Shown: positions 61,361-64,000 of the stretch, in pieces
Position numbering within the stretch: position 1 is the stretch's first letter
Layout: the number at the start of each line of letters is the position of its first letter
NCBI RefSeq assembly: GCF_025854275.1
Contig: NZ_CP107567.1
Location: 1,860,001 to 1,924,000, forward strand
Reading direction: 5' to 3'
Length of the DNA stretch: 64,000 nt
Source: Streptomyces peucetius
Lineage (GTDB): Bacteria > Actinomycetota > Actinomycetes > Streptomycetales > Streptomycetaceae
The notes under the pieces: generated by a model
Databases searched by the model: none
Told to the model about the DNA's origin: nothing
Seen by the model: only the letters and a program-made list of their open reading frames with translations
Program-made: the position numbers and the translations under genes

Positions 61361-62562
61361 GCGCTTCCGCCTCCGCTCCGCTGCCGCTGCGGGGACTGCG
61401 CGTCCTCGACCTCGCCACCCTCTTCGCCGGTCCGCTGTGCGCCACGATGCTCGGTGACTTCGGCGCCGAGGTCATCAAGGTGGAGCACCCCACCCGGCCC
61501 GATCCCTCACGCGGGCACGGCCCCGCCAAGGACGGGGTCGGCCTGTGGTGGAAGGTCCTCGGCCGCAACAAGCGGAACGTCACCCTTGATCTGTCGGCCC
61601 CCGCCGGGCGCGACACCTTGCTGCGTCTCGCGGCGACGGCGGACGTGGTCGTCGAGAACTTCCGCCCCGGCACCCTGGAGAGATGGGGGCTCGGCTGGGA
61701 CGAACTGAGCGAGGCCAACCCGCGGCTGGTCCTCACCCGGATCACGGGCTTCGGGCAGTTCGGCCCGTACTCCCACCGCCCCGGCTTCGGCACGCTCGCG
61801 GAGGCGATGAGCGGCTTCGCCGCCGCCACCGGCGAACCCGACGGCCCGCCGACACTGCCGCCGTTCGGGCTCGCCGACTCCGTCGCCGCCCTCGCCTCCG
61901 CCTACGCCGTCATGACCGCGCTCGCCGCCCGCGCCACCACCGGCCGCGGCCAGGTCGTCGACATGGCGATCATCGAACCGATTCTGGCGATGCTCGGGCC
62001 GCAGGCGCTCTGGTACGACCAGCTCGGCTACGTACAGCCGCGCACCGGGAACCGCTCACGCAACAACGCCCCGCGCAACATCTACCGCACCGCCGACGGC
62101 AGTTGGCTCGCCGTCTCGACCTCCGCGCAGTCCGTCGCCGAACGTGTCATGCATCTGGTCGGGCGGCCCGAGCTCGTCGACGAACCCTGGTTCGCCACCG
62201 GCACCGGCCGCGCCGACCACGCCGACGAACTCGACGAGGCCGTCGGCGGCTGGATCGCCCGCCGCACCCGCGACGAGGTGGCCTCCGCCTTCGAGAAGGC
62301 GGAGGCCGCGATCGCTCCCGTCTACGACATCCGCGACGTCATGGACGATCCCCAGTACCAGGCGCTCGGCACCATCACCGAAGTCCCCGACCCGGAGCTC
62401 GGCCCGCTGCGTATGCAGAACGTGCTCTTCCGGCTGTCGGAGACGCCCGGTGGTATCCGCTGGGCGGGCCGGCCGCACGGCGCCGACACCGAAGAGGTCC
62501 TGGCCGAACTCGGTCTGACCCCGGCGGACATCGCCGCACTACGCACCCAGGGAGCGCTGTGA
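61357..62562 (+). CDS. Class III CoA-transferase (CaiB/BaiF)
   Basis: The 401-residue product begins LRGLRVLDLATLFAGPLCATMLGDFGAEVIKVE (family N-terminus, quoted in part) and has VENFRPGTLERWGLGW and TGFGQFGPY, with the catalytic Asp in GQVVDMAI (about residue 207). Class III enzymes move CoA between carboxylic acids, usually from succinyl-CoA. Next to a citrate-lyase-beta-type CoA lyase it would activate a hydroxy acid. It overlaps both neighbours by 4 bp. Confidence 0.93.
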   Translation: MSASASAPLPLRGLRVLDLATLFAGPLCATMLGDFGAEVIKVEHPTRPDPSRGHGPAKDGVGLWWKVLGRNKRNVTLDLSAPAGRDTLLRLAATADVVVENFRPGTLERWGLGWDELSEANPRLVLTRITGFGQFGPYSHRPGFGTLAEAMSGFAAATGEPDGPPTLPPFGLADSVAALASAYAVMTALAARATTGRGQVVDMAIIEPILAMLGPQALWYDQLGYVQPRTGNRSRNNAPRNIYRTADGSWLAVSTSAQSVAERVMHLVGRPELVDEPWFATGTGRADHADELDEAVGGWIARRTRDEVASAFEKAEAAIAPVYDIRDVMDDPQYQALGTITEVPDPELGPLRMQNVLFRLSETPGGIRWAGRPHGADTEEVLAELGLTPADIAALRTQGAL

Positions 62563-63362
62563 CCATCCCTCTCACCTGGCTCTACGCCCCCGGTGACCGC
62601 CCGGAGGTGGTCCGCAAGGCGATCGCCTCCGACGCCGACATCGTCATCGTCGACCTGGAGGACGCCGTGGCCCAGGGGCGCAAGCCCTACGCCCTGGACG
62701 CCACGGCCGAACTGCTGTCGGACCCGCAGCCTCTCCCCGTCCATGTCCGCATCAACTCCCCCCATGACGTCGAGGCCCTCGCGGAGCTGCCGGGCCTCGG
62801 TGCACTGCGTATCCCCAAGGTCGCATACGCCGCTGACATCCAGCGGATCGCGGCCGGCGCACCGGGCGTCCCGCTGTACGCGCTCATCGAGTCGGCGCTC
62901 GCGGTGGAACACGCCTACGCAATCGCCACCGCGCACGACGCCATCGCCGGCATCGCGCTGGGCGAGTCCGACCTCCGCGCGGACCTCGGACTGCGCGGCG
63001 ACGCCGGTCTCGACTGGGCGCGCACCCGTACGGTGATGGCCGCCAGGGCCGCCGGTCTCGGGCCGCCGTCCCAGTCCGTCTTCCCCGACATCCTCGACCT
63101 CGACGGCCTCTACGCCTCCTGCTCGCACGGCAGGTCCCTCGGCTTCCTGGGCCGCGCGGCCATCCACCCGCGTCAGCTGCCCGTCATCGAACGGGCCTTC
63201 CGGCCGACTCAGGAGGAGATCGAGGCGGCGGAGGACATCGTGAAGGCGGCCGCGATCGATGCGGGGGCACTGGCATTGCCGGACGGGCGCTTCGTGGACG
63301 CCGCGGTGGTGGCGGCGGCGCGGAGGACACTGGCGCTGGCGGAGCGGGAACCGACAGGCTGA
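62559..63362 (+). CDS. CoA lyase (HpcH/HpaI, CitE-like)
   Basis: The 267-residue TIM-barrel protein has IVIVDLEDAV, the metal-binding LIESALAVEHA and ALGESDLRADLG, and LGRAAIHPRQLPVIERAF near the C-terminus, all CitE/malyl- or citramalyl-CoA lyase marks. It should cleave a beta-hydroxyacyl-CoA made by the CoA-transferase. GTG at 62559 overlaps the CoA-transferase stop by 4 bp. It is the last gene of the operon, followed by a hairpin terminator. Confidence 0.9.
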   Translation: MTIPLTWLYAPGDRPEVVRKAIASDADIVIVDLEDAVAQGRKPYALDATAELLSDPQPLPVHVRINSPHDVEALAELPGLGALRIPKVAYAADIQRIAAGAPGVPLYALIESALAVEHAYAIATAHDAIAGIALGESDLRADLGLRGDAGLDWARTRTVMAARAAGLGPPSQSVFPDILDLDGLYASCSHGRSLGFLGRAAIHPRQLPVIERAFRPTQEEIEAAEDIVKAAAIDAGALALPDGRFVDAAVVAAARRTLALAEREPTG

Positions 63363-63446
63363 CGGCACTGCGCGCAGAGAAACCAGGGCCGCGTAGCCCG
63401 TGTGCGCACCCGTGCCGTTCCTGTCCACGGTGGGCGGCAGACGGAG

Positions 63447-63476
63447 CACCCCCACGGCCGCCGGGCCGTGGGGGTG
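63447..63476. terminator. Bidirectional terminator, CoA lyase and lgt
   Basis: A perfect 13-bp stem (63447-63459 with 63464-63476) and a GCCG loop lies between convergent genes. Confidence 0.85.
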
Positions 63477-63504
63477 AGGTGGGGGAAGGCCTGCGCTGCG
63501 GTTG

Positions 63505-64000
63505 TTACGCCTTGCGCGGGGACTCCGCCGCGTCCGCGGGCGCATCGGCGGAGGAATCCGCCGTGCGGCCCTCGTCCTCCGAGGCCGTTTCCTGCGCGTC
63601 GTCCTCGGCGGCCGACTCCTGCGCATCGTCCTGAGCAGCCTCGGCTTCGGTCTCCGCCTCGCCGTCACCCTTCGGCTTGGACAGGTCCACCGCCGCCGGT
63701 TCCACCACGTCCTCGCGTCCCGGCCGCAGCCGCGACGAGATCACGATGTACGTGACCGCCAGGAGGAAGACAAGGATCGACGTCCAGACGTTGAGCCGCA
63801 GGCCGAGGATGTGGTGGGCGTCGTCGACGCGCATGTACTCGATCCAGCCGCGGCCGGCGCAGTAAGAGGCGACATACAGCGCGAACGCCCTGCCGTGGCC
63901 GAGCTTGAAGCGCCGGTCGGCCCAGATGACCAGCAGTGCGACGCCGATGCACCACAGGGACTCGTACAGGAACGTCGGGTGGTAGAGGCCGGCCTCGCGG
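63505..64000 (-). CDS. lgt: Prolipoprotein diacylglyceryl transferase (5' end outside window)
   Basis: Only the C-terminal part is present; the gene starts beyond 64000. It shows GLYHPTFLYESLWCIGVALL and the GRGWIEYMRVDD segment of Lgt, with two membrane helices (about WTSILVFLLAVTYIVIS), then a long acidic low-complexity tail (DDAQESAAEDDAQETASEDE) ending at 63505. Lgt adds diacylglycerol to lipoproteins such as LivK. The acidic tail is longer than usual and cytoplasmic. Confidence 0.93.
   Translation of the reverse strand, partial: REAGLYHPTFLYESLWCIGVALLVIWADRRFKLGHGRAFALYVASYCAGRGWIEYMRVDDAHHILGLRLNVWTSILVFLLAVTYIVISSRLRPGREDVVEPAAVDLSKPKGDGEAETEAEAAQDDAQESAAEDDAQETASEDEGRTADSSADAPADAAESPRKA

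Overview
The window is high-GC DNA (strong G/C third-position bias, many GTG starts, GC-rich hairpin terminators) whose gene families (DUF6343, SPW_0924, a Streptomyces griseus-type trypsin, DUF4184, an ANTAR response regulator, the coaE-rpsA-polA block) point to a Streptomyces chromosome. It looks like core chromosome. I saw no insertion sequence, prophage, CRISPR array or biosynthetic megacluster.

Layout. 1-5.2 kb: the 3' end of a small DUF6343 membrane protein, a TPR protein, coaE, a PAC2 protein and rpsA (with a clear promoter and a long leader), then a methyltransferase. 5.5-12.3 kb: hrpB helicase, a DUF3068 protein with a 45-residue partner, a secreted lytic transglycosylase and a DUF4184 membrane protein. 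12.4-18.1 kb: polA with a degenerate proofreading domain, a YdeP-type molybdopterin oxidoreductase and a hotdog thioesterase. 18.1-23.5 kb: a complete branched-chain amino-acid ABC transporter, livKHMGF. 24-27.2 kb: an ANTAR response regulator, a tRNA with anticodon CAA, a frameshifted LAGLIDADG-type gene and pyruvate kinase.

27.3-40.1 kb: SIMPL protein, exported 5'-nucleotidase, a two-gene PLP decarboxylase/N-hydroxylase cassette, pepN, chorismate mutase, a divergent AraC regulator/GH35 beta-galactosidase pair and a secreted trypsin. 40.4-46.9 kb: a HExxH/zinc-ribbon protein, a frameshifted ankyrin/HEAT gene, a DEAD-box helicase, a cold-shock protein, a PPOX-fold protein, a small monooxygenase-like gene carrying two opposite frameshifts, and a VWA protein. 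47.4-53.4 kb: gltBD glutamate synthase with GlnR-like motifs upstream. 53.8-54.5 kb: a VIT-family transporter.

54.8-63.4 kb is the most unusual part: a translationally coupled seven-gene operon of four divergent ADP-ribosylglycohydrolase-family proteins, a ribokinase-family kinase, a class III CoA-transferase and a citrate-lyase-beta-type CoA lyase. A perfect palindrome resembling a LacI/RbsR-type operator lies about 70 bp upstream. It reads as a coherent, undescribed route that cleaves a ribosyl (or ribosyl-like) bond, phosphorylates the sugar, and activates and cleaves a carboxylic acid. The window ends inside lgt.

Three copies of a mosaic, hairpin-rich intergenic repeat lie at about 33.1-33.6, 42.9-43.05 and 46.97-47.23 kb. 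Three genes carry apparent frameshifts; these may be real decay or sequencing indels.
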